Source: Streptomyces naganishii JCM 4654 | GTDB lineage: Bacteria; Actinomycetota; Actinomycetes; Streptomycetales; Streptomycetaceae | NCBI RefSeq assembly: GCF_014650575.1 | Contig: NZ_BMVF01000024.1 | Location: 39,992 to 103,991 of the forward strand | DNA length: 64,000 bases | Reading direction: 5' to 3' | Shown: in pieces, positions 8,092 through 16,778 of the stretch | Layout of the letters: each line of letters opens with the position of its first letter | Position numbering within the stretch: position 1 is the stretch's first letter | Program-made: the position numbers and the translations under genes | Notes under the pieces: model-generated | What the model saw: only the letters and a program-made list of their open reading frames with translations | The model's database searches: none | Told to the model about the DNA's origin: nothing

Positions 8092-9417
8092 CTAACGGCC
8101 GCGGCGGCGCGGCATCAGCGTGAACACGGCCCCGCCGAGCAGGATCGCGGTGCCCGCGACCAGGCCGAGGGCCTTGAGGGCGCCGTGGTCGTCGGCGCCG
8201 GTCTGCGCGAGGCCGCCGCCGGACGACGTACCGCCGCCGCTGCTGCCGGACGCTGCGCCGCCGGCCGAGCCGCCGGTCGAGCCGCCGGTCGACTGGCCGC
8301 CGGAGGCTCCGCCCGGCTGCCCGGTGGTGTCCAGGGTCAGGGAGTCCTCGGTCCTCGCGGGGGTGCAGGTCGTGGTCGTGCCGAGGGCCTCGATGGTCAG
8401 GACGCCGGGCGAGAGGGTCGAACGGCCGCTCGCGCCGGGCTTGTACGTGCCCGTCAGGTCCGGGATCTCGATGGGGTCGCCGGACTTGATGGGCGCCGCG
8501 TTGGCCGGGCCGGCCACGTGCACCGTGCCCTTGTCGGCGCCGCCCAGGACGACCTCCATGGAGGGCTTCACGGAGCCCGCGGGGATGTCGGCGGGGCTGT
8601 TCATCACCGACTTCTTGAACCGCACGGTGAGGCCGAAGTCACCGCCGCTCCTCTTCGCGTCGACCTGCACGGGCGAGACCGCGTTCCTGTCGCCGATGGG
8701 CGTCTTGCACTGGTAGGGGACCTGGACCTCCTTGCCCTTGAAGTCGGTGGGGCCACCGCCGCCCGTGTCACTGGGGGCGGGCGACGGGGAGGTGACCGTC
8801 GGGGTCGGGGTCGGTGTCGGAGTGGGGGCCGGGGAGCCGCTGCCGCCGCCCGGTCCGCCGCCGCTCGCGTCCGTCACCTTGATGGTCGCGCCCGGCTGCA
8901 CGGCCTCCTTCGGGGAGCACTTGGTGTCCGTGGAGATCGGCCGGCTGACGTTGATGTCGTACGCGTCCGGCGTCAGCGTCACCTCCCCCGCCGCCGTCAG
9001 CTTCAGCTTCCCCGTCATGTCGGACAGCTTCATGTCGCTGTTCTTCGGGATGGGCGGGTTGGAGCGCGGGCCCTCCATGGCCACGGACGCCGTCTGCGCC
9101 CCGGCCGCCCTGAGGGTGCCGGTCGGCTTGACGGTGTCCTTGCCCAGGTCGAGGACGTCCGGGTTCTTGGCGGCCGCCTGGACGAACTTCCAGGTGACCG
9201 TCACCTCGTCGCCGACCTTGGCCTCGGCGGGCGCGGTGATCTGCACCTTGGTGGTGCCCTCCACCGGCGGCAGACCGGAGATGGCCGGCGGGACGCACTC
9301 GGTGCTGTACGAGACCTCGGCGGCCTGGGCCGTACCGGCGCCCAGGCCGAGCAGGGCGCCGGCCCCGCCGAGCGCCAGCGCGAGGCAGGCCGGGGTGACT
9401 CTCCTTCGCGTTCTCAC
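8092..9417 (-). CDS. Secreted surface protein with LAQTG sortase signal, two repeat domains
   Basis: The 441-residue protein has a signal peptide ending near AQA/AE (residue 32). Two related all-beta-type modules follow (about 35-165 and 220-345), joined by a Thr-Pro/Ser-Pro linker. After a Gly/Ser-rich stretch comes a C-terminal sorting signal: LAQTG, a hydrophobic helix and MPRRRGR. LAXTG is the motif that Streptomyces class E sortases are known to prefer, so covalent attachment to peptidoglycan is inferred. The GTG at 9417 has GGAAGGGA upstream and overlaps the previous stop by 4 nt. The second module is clearly related to the LPQTG protein at 11529-12263 (shared VLTI[EK]ALGTTTTC). Function is unknown. 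Confidence 0.85.
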   Translation of the reverse strand: MRTRRRVTPACLALALGGAGALLGLGAGTAQAAEVSYSTECVPPAISGLPPVEGTTKVQITAPAEAKVGDEVTVTWKFVQAAAKNPDVLDLGKDTVKPTGTLRAAGAQTASVAMEGPRSNPPIPKNSDMKLSDMTGKLKLTAAGEVTLTPDAYDINVSRPISTDTKCSPKEAVQPGATIKVTDASGGGPGGGSGSPAPTPTPTPTPTVTSPSPAPSDTGGGGPTDFKGKEVQVPYQCKTPIGDRNAVSPVQVDAKRSGGDFGLTVRFKKSVMNSPADIPAGSVKPSMEVVLGGADKGTVHVAGPANAAPIKSGDPIEIPDLTGTYKPGASGRSTLSPGVLTIEALGTTTTCTPARTEDSLTLDTTGQPGGASGGQSTGGSTGGSAGGAASGSSGGGTSSGGGLAQTGADDHGALKALGLVAGTAILLGGAVFTLMPRRRGR

Positions 9418-10574
9418 GTGGGTCCCTTCCTGGTGGGAGCCGCGGGGTCGGTGGGGTCCTCGCGGCCCGCGCGGCTCGTCGGGGTGGTGTGGTGCGGTGC
9501 GGAGAGCCGGCCGGCGGCGCCCGGATCGGAGTCCGGGGTGAACCACGGCAGGGTCGAGGTGGGGGAGCCGTCCCCGGCGGTACGCGAGCGTGCCGGGCGC
9601 GGGGCCGGCGCGGTGAGGCGGGACGCGAACGCCGCGAGCGACCGTGGGCCCAGGGTCCGGCCCGGTCCCGGCTCGATCGGGCGGGAACGGAGGCGATGCG
9701 GGCGTACCCGGTCCACCACGGCCATCCCGGCGCGGAACAGCGCGCCCGGCACGACCAGGCCCAGCAGGACCCAGAACAGCGTCACACCCCAGGGACGGCC
9801 CACGCCCCACGGCTGCTCGGCCAGCACCCGGCCGCCGTACCTGAGCGAGACGGTGTAGTCGCCGTGCGCCCCGGCGGACAGCTCCACGGGAAGCGTGACC
9901 CGCGCCCTGCCGCCGGGCGGGATCGTGCCGCGCCACCGCTGGTCGTCCCACTGCGGGGCGAAGACGGCGTGGGAGGTGCCGACCTGGAAGACGGGGTCCT
10001 TCACCGTGGTCGGCCCGACATTGCCCACGGTGAAGGCGAGGGTGCGGGAGGGCGGCGCCCCGAACCAGGTCAGCAGCCCGCTGGAACCGTCGAGTTCCGT
10101 GTCGCTCAGGATCGACAGCCGCCCCTCGCCGGTCACTTCGGCGGGCAGCGGCTCCACGGCGTGCCCGGCGACCTGGAAGATCGCGTCGGCGTCGGCCCGC
10201 GTGCCGGTCACTGTGGCCACGTGCACCACGCAGGGGCAGGGCACCGGCGGCTCGGCCACGGGCAGCCGGCGCTGGAACCGGCCGCCCGCGTCGGTGGTGA
10301 CGGCCCGGCCGTCGGCGTTGGCGCAGGAGTTGGTGCCGCCGATGACGCCACGGGACGGCACGGACCGCCCGCAGATCAGCAGCATCAGCAGGGTGCGCGG
10401 CCGCCAGCCGCTGCCCGTGACGGTGATCGAGCCCCCGGTTCCCGCCTGGGAGGCGGACAGCGTGACACTCGGTCCCCCGGCGGCCGCCGCGGGGCCCGCG
10501 AGGGGCGCCAGGAACAGCGCGAGCAGCACCAGTACGGCCGTGAGTCCCCGCGAGGTGCGCGGCCCGCCGTTCAC
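9414..10574 (-). CDS. Secreted/membrane protein, Ig-like, single C-terminal membrane segment
   Basis: The 386-residue product has a signal peptide (LTAVLVLLALFLAPLAGPAAAA) and an extracellular region that looks beta-rich (SVTLSASQAGTGGSITVTGSGW), with a CPCVVHV cysteine cluster. A membrane helix at about 260-280 (VTLFWVLLGLVVPGALF) precedes a basic, Pro/Arg-rich cytoplasmic tail of roughly 90 residues. The GTG start at 10574 overlaps the previous gene by 4 nt, so it is co-translated with the surface-protein operon. I recognise no named family. Role in the operon is inferred to be a membrane-anchored partner of the sortase substrates. Confidence 0.75.
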   Translation of the reverse strand: MNGGPRTSRGLTAVLVLLALFLAPLAGPAAAAGGPSVTLSASQAGTGGSITVTGSGWRPRTLLMLLICGRSVPSRGVIGGTNSCANADGRAVTTDAGGRFQRRLPVAEPPVPCPCVVHVATVTGTRADADAIFQVAGHAVEPLPAEVTGEGRLSILSDTELDGSSGLLTWFGAPPSRTLAFTVGNVGPTTVKDPVFQVGTSHAVFAPQWDDQRWRGTIPPGGRARVTLPVELSAGAHGDYTVSLRYGGRVLAEQPWGVGRPWGVTLFWVLLGLVVPGALFRAGMAVVDRVRPHRLRSRPIEPGPGRTLGPRSLAAFASRLTAPAPRPARSRTAGDGSPTSTLPWFTPDSDPGAAGRLSAPHHTTPTSRAGREDPTDPAAPTRKGPT

Positions 10575-11509
10575 CTCGCCGCTCCCGTCAACTCGGCTCG
10601 CGCGGGCGCCGGTTCGCCGTCCTCCGCGCGGCCCGGCCGACGGCGCCCGCGCCGTCGTACGGTGAACAGCGCGCCGCCCGCCAGCGCCGCGCCCCCGCCG
10701 GTGCCTGCCGCCAGCGGTCCCCACGGCACGAACCACGCGGACGTGCCCGTCGTGTCGTGCGCGCCGCCGGGGGCGGTCACCGTCAGCCGCACCCGCACCG
10801 CGTCCAGCGCGGGCCGGCCGGGCCACGGCTCGCTCAGCCGCAGCCGGCGGCCCGGCTCCAGCCTGACGGGCAGGGCGCGCGGGGCCCGGTCCAGGACCGT
10901 GCCGAGGACGCCCCGCGCGTGCACGGCAAGGCGCGGTGCGAGGACCGTCGTACCCCGGTTGACCAGCTCGTACGTGATGCGGTCACCGCGCACGGCCACG
11001 TGTTCGACGGTCAGCGCGGCCAGCGCCGGTCCGGCGGCCCGCAGTCTGATGCGCACGGTCGCGCGGTGGCCGTCGCCGTCGAGCGCGCCGATCGTCCCGG
11101 CGAGGTCGCCGGGCGCCCCGGTGCCGGGCACAGTGATCGTGAACGGCGCGTCGGCGCGGGTGCGGGCGGGCACCCGTATCTCGGTGCGGGCCGGGACGAC
11201 CGGCAGGCCGGTGCCGCGCAGCCGTACCGTGACCGGTGCGGCGCCCCGGTTGGTGACCGAGACCGCGTCCTGGAGGACGGTGCCGGGGGCGCCCTCGGCG
11301 TAGAACGCGGGGCGGCCGCCGCCCGCCGGAGCCAGGGACCAGCCCGGTCCGGCCGCGGCCGGGGTCCCGGTGGCCGCGGTCGCCGGGACGGCCGCGGCGA
11401 CCGCTCCGGCGACCGCTCCGGCGATCGAGAGGATCGGCAGGCGGAACAGGCGGAGCACCCGGGACGGGTGCGGGACGCGGGCGGTGGACGGCATCGGCGG
11501 CTCCGGCAC
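10571..11509 (-). CDS. Secreted membrane-anchored protein resembling WxL/DUF916-type proteins
   Basis: The 312-residue protein has an N-terminal signal peptide (LPILSIAGAVAGAVAAAVPATAA) and an extracellular part of about 200 residues. That part contains repeated statements of the kind VSVTNRGAAPVTVRLRGTG and YELVNRGTTVLAPRLAV, typical of beta-sandwich proteins such as the DUF916 group. A C-terminal helix (GTGGGAALAGGALF) and a polybasic tail RRRGRRR end it. It starts with GTG at 11509 behind GAGG, 19 nt after the LPQTG gene. DUF916-type proteins usually accompany surface proteins bound to the wall, which fits this operon. The family match is tentative. Confidence 0.7.
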   Translation of the reverse strand: MPEPPMPSTARVPHPSRVLRLFRLPILSIAGAVAGAVAAAVPATAATGTPAAAGPGWSLAPAGGGRPAFYAEGAPGTVLQDAVSVTNRGAAPVTVRLRGTGLPVVPARTEIRVPARTRADAPFTITVPGTGAPGDLAGTIGALDGDGHRATVRIRLRAAGPALAALTVEHVAVRGDRITYELVNRGTTVLAPRLAVHARGVLGTVLDRAPRALPVRLEPGRRLRLSEPWPGRPALDAVRVRLTVTAPGGAHDTTGTSAWFVPWGPLAAGTGGGAALAGGALFTVRRRGRRRPGRAEDGEPAPARAELTGAAR

Positions 11510-11528
11510 TCGTGCCTCGTCGGGGATG

Positions 11529-12263
11529 TCAGCGGCGTGCGCGGGCCGCCGGCTGGCCGCGCCGGGTCAGCCACAGCGCGCCCGCCGCGCCGGCGAGCAG
11601 CACGGTGCCGCCGAACGTGCCGAGGGCGACGGCGGAGTCCTCGGGGCCGGTCTGCGGCAGCTGCCCGCCGGATCCGGCGCCGCCCTGCGCGCTTCCGGCG
11701 GATCCGCGCGAGCCCGAGCCGCCCGAGGCCGAACCCGAGCCGCCCGGGCCGCCCGCCGCCGTGACGCCGAGGGTGAGCGACGGACCGGGGCTGTTGGTCG
11801 GGGAGCACGTGGTCGTCGTACCGAGGGCCTTGATGGTGAGAACGCCCGCGGTGAAGGTCACCTTGCCCGTCTTGCGCGGGGTGTAGGTGCCGCTCAGGTC
11901 GTTGATCTTTATCGGGGTGTTGGCGGGGATGGCGGCCTGGTTCGCCGGGCCCGTCACCGACAGGGTGCCGCTGTCCGCGCCGCCCAGCCGGATGGTGGCG
12001 CTCGGGTTCATCGCGCCCTTGCCCAGCTCGACCGGGCTGGAGGAGACGCCCTTCTGCCAGGACATGGTGATGCGGTAGCCGCCGCCACCGCGCACGCCCT
12101 TGATGTCGATGGGCGAGACGGCGCTCTTGACGCCGATCGGCGTCTGGCAGCGGTAGTCGACGTCCACGACGTCGGCCCGCGCCGTGGGGGCGCTGAGCAG
12201 CACCGCCGAGCCGGCCAGGGCCGCGGCGGACACGAGCGCGGCGGTTCGTTTCTGGTTCGGCAC
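11529..12263 (-). CDS. Secreted surface protein with LPQTG sortase signal
   Basis: The 244-residue protein has a signal peptide ending ARA/D and one module (about 30-150) containing RCQTPIG and a VLTIKALGTTTTC end. A Gly/Ser-rich stalk follows, then LPQTG, a hydrophobic helix and an Arg-rich tail. This is the first gene of the four-gene surface operon. I chose the GTG at 12263 because GAGGTGG is well placed before it; an in-frame GTG at 12287 is the alternative. Its module is a paralogue of the second module of the LAQTG protein, so the operon arose partly by duplication. Cell-wall anchoring by a sortase encoded elsewhere is inferred. Confidence 0.82.
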   Translation of the reverse strand: MPNQKRTAALVSAAALAGSAVLLSAPTARADVVDVDYRCQTPIGVKSAVSPIDIKGVRGGGGYRITMSWQKGVSSSPVELGKGAMNPSATIRLGGADSGTLSVTGPANQAAIPANTPIKINDLSGTYTPRKTGKVTFTAGVLTIKALGTTTTCSPTNSPGPSLTLGVTAAGGPGGSGSASGGSGSRGSAGSAQGGAGSGGQLPQTGPEDSAVALGTFGGTVLLAGAAGALWLTRRGQPAARARR

Positions 12264-12344
12264 GGGCCACCTCGTTCCTGACGGCACATCAGATCGGCCG
12301 TCAAGGTACGCCCGGGGCCTTGCCGAGGGAAGACACGATGCGCC

Positions 12345-12364
12345 CCGGATCCGTGGGGATCCGG
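12345..12364 (-). terminator. Hairpin between anti-sigma gene and surface operon
   Basis: A perfect 8-bp stem (CCGGATCC and GGATCCGG) with loop GTGG lies in the 204-nt gap, downstream of the RsbW-like gene and upstream of the surface-protein operon. Confidence 0.55.
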
Positions 12365-12467
12365 AGCGCGGAAGGGAAAGGCCGGGTGAAAGAGTGACCG
12401 CGGGTAACCCGAGGCGGGGCGGCCGCCCCGGGGCGACCGGCCCGGGGCGGGACGATTCGCCGGGGAC

Positions 12468-13016
12468 CTACGCCGGTGCGCCGAGCTCCGCCCAGACCTT
12501 CTTGCCGGCCACGCCGGGGGTGCGGACCACTCCCCAGTCCAGGCACAGGCGCTGGACGATGAACATGCCGTGGCCGCCGGGACGGCCCGCGCGGTGCGGG
12601 GTGCGCGGTGCGGGCTGGCCGGTGCCGCGGTCGGACACCTCCAGGCGGATCACCTTGCGGTCGCAGGTGATCTCCAGCTGCTCGGGTCCCTCGGCGTGCA
12701 GGCAGGCGTTGGTGACCAGCTCGGAGACCACGAGGAGCACGTCCTCCGCCGCGGCCCGCCGGTCGGCGGTCGCGGCGGGCAGCCAGCCCCACGCGTACAG
12801 CGCCTGCCGGGTGAAGTCGCGGGCGAGCGGCACGACGCCGCTCTCGCCGTCGAAGCTCAGTCTGCGGACCTGACGACCCCCCGACGACGCCGCGGGCGCG
12901 GTCGGCGCACCCCCGGCGGACACCGCTGTCCCCGGCGTGTCCCCTTCGGACGCCCCAGAAGCGCCGCTGGGCTCCGGGCCGCGGTCGCCCGGCGAGTAGG
13001 GCCGGGTGGTGCTCAT
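12468..13016 (-). CDS. RsbW-like anti-sigma factor / serine kinase (ATP-binding)
   Basis: The 182-residue protein carries a GHKL ATPase domain in its C-terminal two thirds: VLLVVSELVTNACLHA (N box), LEVSDRGTGQP (G1) and GGHGMFIVQRL (G2). The first 50 residues are a low-complexity Ser/Gly/Ala extension. Proteins of this kind bind a SigB/SigF-type sigma factor and phosphorylate a STAS antagonist. Here the STAS gene is next upstream and the sigma gene is divergent, so a partner-switching module is inferred. By synteny it would correspond to the region next to sigI in S. coelicolor. The ATG at 13016 has GAGGTG upstream. Confidence 0.85.
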   Translation of the reverse strand: MSTTRPYSPGDRGPEPSGASGASEGDTPGTAVSAGGAPTAPAASSGGRQVRRLSFDGESGVVPLARDFTRQALYAWGWLPAATADRRAAAEDVLLVVSELVTNACLHAEGPEQLEITCDRKVIRLEVSDRGTGQPAPRTPHRAGRPGGHGMFIVQRLCLDWGVVRTPGVAGKKVWAELGAPA

Positions 13017-13125
13017 CAGCGCTTCACCTCACCGATTCACCAGTTCACGATTCAGAAGTCTCTACACATGTCACCGCGCACGCCGCGCACGCGCCGCCGC
13101 CGCGCCCGCCGCTGCACGCGCCACC

Positions 13126-13148
13126 GCGTACGTACGAGGTACGTACGC
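13126..13148. repeat. Perfect 10-bp inverted repeat, possible operator
   Basis: GCGTACGTAC, a 3-nt spacer GAG, then GTACGTACGC. It lies in the 313-nt gap between the anti-sigma gene and the upstream STAS gene, 110 bp before the anti-sigma start. It could be a protein-binding site or an mRNA hairpin. The rest of this gap shows no gene. Confidence 0.5.
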
Positions 13149-13329
13149 CGGCACCCACGCCGTTCGGCCGCTGCCCGGATCCCGTTCTGGCCGCCGATCC
13201 GTTCACAGCATGTCTCCTGCCCGACCGATCCGCCCGGACACCCCCGTTTTCGGCACACGGGGCCCCACGCCCGGCGGGTGCCGGTCGGGGAGGTACGGAG
13301 GAGACACGTCGTCGGCCCGCGAGTCCGGC

Positions 13330-13707
13330 TCAGCCGGTCTCGTCGGCCAGGGCGTCCTCGAGTGTGTCGTGCACACTGAAGACGGCGTCCGCCCCTGTGA
13401 TCTCGAACACGCGCGCCACCACCGGAAGCATCCCGGCGAGGTGCACGCCCCCGCCGGCCGCCTCGGCCTTCAGCCGCGCGCCCAGCAGTACGTTCAGCCC
13501 GGTGGAGTCGCAGAACTCCAGGCGCGAGCAGTCCACCACGAGCCGCGACCGCCCCTTGTCGAGGCACTCCTCCAGCGGCTCGCGCAGCAGGTCGGCCGTG
13601 TGGTGATCGAGCTCACCCGCCGGCGTCACCACGGCACTGGAGCCCTCTTGCCGCACCTCGACCAGAAGTCGGCCCGACTGTGCGCTGCCGACCGTCCCGC
13701 GGTCCAT
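13330..13707 (-). CDS. STAS-domain anti-anti-sigma factor
   Basis: The 125-residue protein is a single STAS domain: VTPAGELDHHTADLLREPL, then VVDCSRLEFCDSTGLNVLL, where the DSTG serine is the classic phosphorylation site of SpoIIAA/RsbV proteins. When unphosphorylated it should sequester the RsbW-like kinase and free the sigma factor. The frame is open much further upstream (to 13821), but the family match begins at the ATG at 13707, preceded by GGAGAGAGA. It lies between the kinase gene and the divergent sigma gene. Confidence 0.88.
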   Translation of the reverse strand: MDRGTVGSAQSGRLLVEVRQEGSSAVVTPAGELDHHTADLLREPLEECLDKGRSRLVVDCSRLEFCDSTGLNVLLGARLKAEAAGGGVHLAGMLPVVARVFEITGADAVFSVHDTLEDALADETG

Positions 13708-13960
13708 GCCGTCTCTCTCTCCCGGGGTCTTGGCTGCCTGACTGACGCCCTCGAACACTACGCCCTTCCCACACCACTCCGACACCCGAACAACCGCACA
13801 CAAACGGACATACCCACACATAACGCACTTGCGGTGGTGTTGGGAAAGCGGGTAGGGCTAGTAGAGACACGTACCCGACACGGCCGGCTTTGGAGGCGCC
13901 GCACACCGCAGTGCACGAACTGGCTTCGGCAGCCATATGCCGAGAACGATGGAGGACATC

Positions 13961-14836
13961 ATGTCACCCCGGCTCGACGCATCGCATACCCGGAGGGCGA
14001 CGTCGGCATACCCGGCGGGCTGGACCGGCGCCCCGGCCGGCCTCCCGGACATCCCCCCGTACGACGAAGTGGCCCCGGACGACGCCCGGGCGCTGTCCAA
14101 GACCCTCTTCGAGCGGCTGGAGTCCCTCGAGGAAGGCAGCCACGAGTACTCGTACGTCCGCAACACGCTCGTCGAACTCAACCTCGCCCTGGTCAAGTTC
14201 GCCGCCTCCCGCTTCCGCTCCCGCAGCGAGCCGATGGAGGACATCATCCAGGTCGGCACGATCGGCCTGATCAAGGCGATCGACCGCTTCGAGCTCTCGC
14301 GTGGTGTGGAGTTCCCCACCTTCGCGATGCCAACCATCATCGGTGAGATCAAGCGCTTCTTCCGCGACACCTCGTGGTCGGTGCGCGTCCCGCGCCGGCT
14401 CCAGGAACTGCGGCTCGACCTCGCCAAGGCCGGCGACGAGCTGGCCCAGCGGCTGGACCGCGCCCCGACGGTGGCGGAGCTCGCCGAGCACCTCGGCCTG
14501 AGCAACGACGAGGTCGTGGAGGGCATGGCCGCCTCCAACGCGTACACCGCGTCCTCGCTGGACGCCCAGCCCGAGGAGGACGACTCCGAGGGCGCGCTGG
14601 CGGACCGCATCGGCTACGAGGACCACGGGCTCGAGGGCATCGAGTACGTCGAGTCGCTGAAGCCGCTGATCGCCGGGCTCTCCTCCCGGGACCGGCAGAT
14701 CCTCTCCCTGCGGTTCGTCGCCAACATGACCCAGTCGGAGATCGGCGAGGAGCTCGGCATCTCGCAGATGCACGTCTCGCGGCTGCTCTCCCGGACCCTG
14801 GTGCGGCTGCGCCGGGGACTGACCCTCGAGGAATGA
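13961..14836 (+). CDS. SigB/SigF-family RNA polymerase sigma factor (SigI-like by synteny)
   Basis: The 291-residue sigma factor has region 2 (IIQVGTIGLIKAIDRFELSRGVEF and FAMPTIIGEIKRFFRD), region 3 (LAEHLGLSNDEVVEGM) and region 4 with the helix-turn-helix TQSEIGEELGISQMHVSRLL. These are hallmarks of the Streptomyces SigB/F/H/I stress group. The ATG at 13961 has GGAGG 5 nt upstream and was preferred over in-frame ATGs at 13937 and 13949. The GGGTAG at 13849-13854 looks like a SigB-type -10, which would mean autoregulation, but this is weak. The kinase and STAS genes beside it are its likely regulators. Confidence 0.9.
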   Translation: MSPRLDASHTRRATSAYPAGWTGAPAGLPDIPPYDEVAPDDARALSKTLFERLESLEEGSHEYSYVRNTLVELNLALVKFAASRFRSRSEPMEDIIQVGTIGLIKAIDRFELSRGVEFPTFAMPTIIGEIKRFFRDTSWSVRVPRRLQELRLDLAKAGDELAQRLDRAPTVAELAEHLGLSNDEVVEGMAASNAYTASSLDAQPEEDDSEGALADRIGYEDHGLEGIEYVESLKPLIAGLSSRDRQILSLRFVANMTQSEIGEELGISQMHVSRLLSRTLVRLRRGLTLEE

Positions 14837-14853
14837 CCGGTGTGACACGAGGT

Positions 14854-14887
14854 GTCCGTCCCCGCCCCTGAACGGCGCCGGACGGAC
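14854..14887 (+). terminator. Hairpin after the sigma factor gene
   Basis: A perfect 8-bp stem (GTCCGTCC and GGACGGAC) with an 18-nt loop starts 17 nt after the sigma stop codon. Confidence 0.5.
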
Positions 14888-15006
14888 CCCCCGGTTACCC
14901 GCGGGAACCCCTTTTCCGCCTCCGCCCCGCACCACTAGGGTCACCCCCCAAACTGGCCGGTACGTCAGGACTGGGAGCCCGGCCGGGGGCACGAGGAGGC
15001 GGGTGG

Positions 15007-16683
15007 ATGGCTCGGGCCGACGGGACCGGCGACGAGGCCGAGTCCGGGGACACGGGCGGCGAAGGAGCGGACTGCGGGACGAACGCGTCCGACGCGCGTC
15101 TGACCGCGCTGCTGCGCGCCGGCTCCCCGATGGTCTATCCGGCGCTGCGGGAACTGCGTGCCCGCCACCGACCCCGCGTCCTCGCCTACGCACGCAGGTG
15201 CACGGCGAGCGACTCGGCGGCGGCGCAGCTCGCGGCGCAGGCGTTCACGCTCGCCGCGCGCGAGACGGCCCGCGGGGTGGACCAGGGCGTCCCGGTGCGC
15301 CTGCAGCTCCTGCTGCTGACGGGGCGCCTGGCCGCGTCGTGGGCGCGGGACGGCCGGTCCGGCGGCCTGGACTCCGGGCTGCTGCTCGTGCTGAACACGG
15401 CCGGCGGCGAGGGGCCCGTACCGCCGCTGCTCGGGGCCTTCCAGTCGCTGCCGCTGCGCGCCCAGGGCCTGATCTGGTACCGGGTCGTGGAGCAGGAGTC
15501 CGAGGAGCGGACGGCCGCGTACCTCGGGGTGACCCGGCAGGACGTCGTCCACGAGACCCCGCGGGCGCTCCAGGCCATGGCCCAGGCGTGTCTGCGGACC
15601 CGCCTCGCCGCCTCCGACGACCCTCGCTGCGGCGACTTCCGCCGTCTGATCGAGGAGTCGGTACGGCCGGAGAACCCCCGTACCAGCATCGATCTCCAGG
15701 CGCACATGGCCTACTGCGGGCACTGCACGGCCGCGTTCGAGGAGCAGTCCGCCCTGCGCGACCACCCGCGCACCGCCCTCGCCGAGGGCCTGCTGCCCTG
15801 GGCCGGCGCGGCCTACGTCAGCCTGCGACCGGCCGGGGTGGGGCCGGCCGACGGCACCGGCGCGGGACCGGGGAAGGGCGGCGGAGGGGGCGGGGCCGGG
15901 ACCGGCGGCCCGGACGCGGACGGCACCGGGACGGCTTCGCGGTCGACGAGGGCCCGGGCCGGGGGCCGGACCTCCGCGTGGCCGCCGTCCCGGCGCTACA
16001 TGCTGGCCTCGGCGGCGCTCGGCGTGGCGCTCGCGCCCTTCCTGATCTTCGCGCTCACCTCCAGCGGCGGTACGCGGTCCCAGCGCTCGGCGGGCGCGGT
16101 CACCACCCCGCCCGCACCGGCGCCGCGGGTCACGGTCACCGCGACGGTGCCCGGCCCCACGGTGACGCCCTCCCCCTCGGCCACCTCCCGGCCGCCCTCG
16201 CCGAACCCCGAGCCGCGCCCGAGCCGTACGGCCCGTCCGGCGCCGACGCCCACCCCGACGCCGTCGCCCACGCCGTATCCGCCGGGCGCCTCCTACGCGC
16301 AGGTGGTCAACGTGGCCACGGGCCGCTGCCTGGACGTGGCGGGCGACTTCGACAACGGCACGGACGTGGACCTGGAGCCCTGCGGCTCGGCCGGCACCCA
16401 GCGCTGGCGGGTGGACGCCTCACGCGGGGTCGTGCAGTCGGCCGCGGACCCCGACTTCTGCCTGGACAGCCGCGGCTCCGTGGACAACGGCGTCGGCATC
16501 TGGCACTGCGACTCGGTCGACGGCAGGAACGGCCGGAACCTCACCTTCACCGTCGACCCGGACGGCGTGATCCGCCCGGCGATAGCCCTCGAGACCGGCC
16601 TCACCCCCCACTCGGACGGCAGCCTGTCCTTCGACCCCCTGACCGGCGGCACGGCACAGCGATGGCAGGCGGGGGCGGCCTGA
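15007..16683 (+). CDS. Membrane protein joining ECF-sigma-like region, ZAS zinc motif and ricin-B lectin domain
   Basis: The 558-residue protein has an unusual order. Residues 30-200 look like a degenerate ECF sigma factor, ending in a region-4-like stretch (SLPLRAQGLIWYRVVEQ, then AAYLGVTRQDVVHETPRAL). H233-x3-C237-x2-C240 (HMAYCGHC) matches the zinc motif of ZAS anti-sigma factors. A Gly-rich linker leads to a membrane helix at about 331-354, then a Pro/Thr/Ser-rich extracellular stalk. The end is a ricin-type beta-trefoil (about 425-558) with QRWRVD and QRWQAG repeats. Fusing cytoplasmic regulation to external carbohydrate binding suggests a sugar-sensing regulator; that is inference. GAGGAGG precedes the ATG. 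Confidence 0.78.
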   Translation: MARADGTGDEAESGDTGGEGADCGTNASDARLTALLRAGSPMVYPALRELRARHRPRVLAYARRCTASDSAAAQLAAQAFTLAARETARGVDQGVPVRLQLLLLTGRLAASWARDGRSGGLDSGLLLVLNTAGGEGPVPPLLGAFQSLPLRAQGLIWYRVVEQESEERTAAYLGVTRQDVVHETPRALQAMAQACLRTRLAASDDPRCGDFRRLIEESVRPENPRTSIDLQAHMAYCGHCTAAFEEQSALRDHPRTALAEGLLPWAGAAYVSLRPAGVGPADGTGAGPGKGGGGGGAGTGGPDADGTGTASRSTRARAGGRTSAWPPSRRYMLASAALGVALAPFLIFALTSSGGTRSQRSAGAVTTPPAPAPRVTVTATVPGPTVTPSPSATSRPPSPNPEPRPSRTARPAPTPTPTPSPTPYPPGASYAQVVNVATGRCLDVAGDFDNGTDVDLEPCGSAGTQRWRVDASRGVVQSAADPDFCLDSRGSVDNGVGIWHCDSVDGRNGRNLTFTVDPDGVIRPAIALETGLTPHSDGSLSFDPLTGGTAQRWQAGAA

Positions 16684-16778
16684 CGGGCCGGACGCACCCG
16701 ACGGATCTGTAGCGGCCGACGCGGGCCGGACGGGCCTGACGGACCTGTCGGCGGGGTCCGGTCCGCGCGTGGCGCCGG

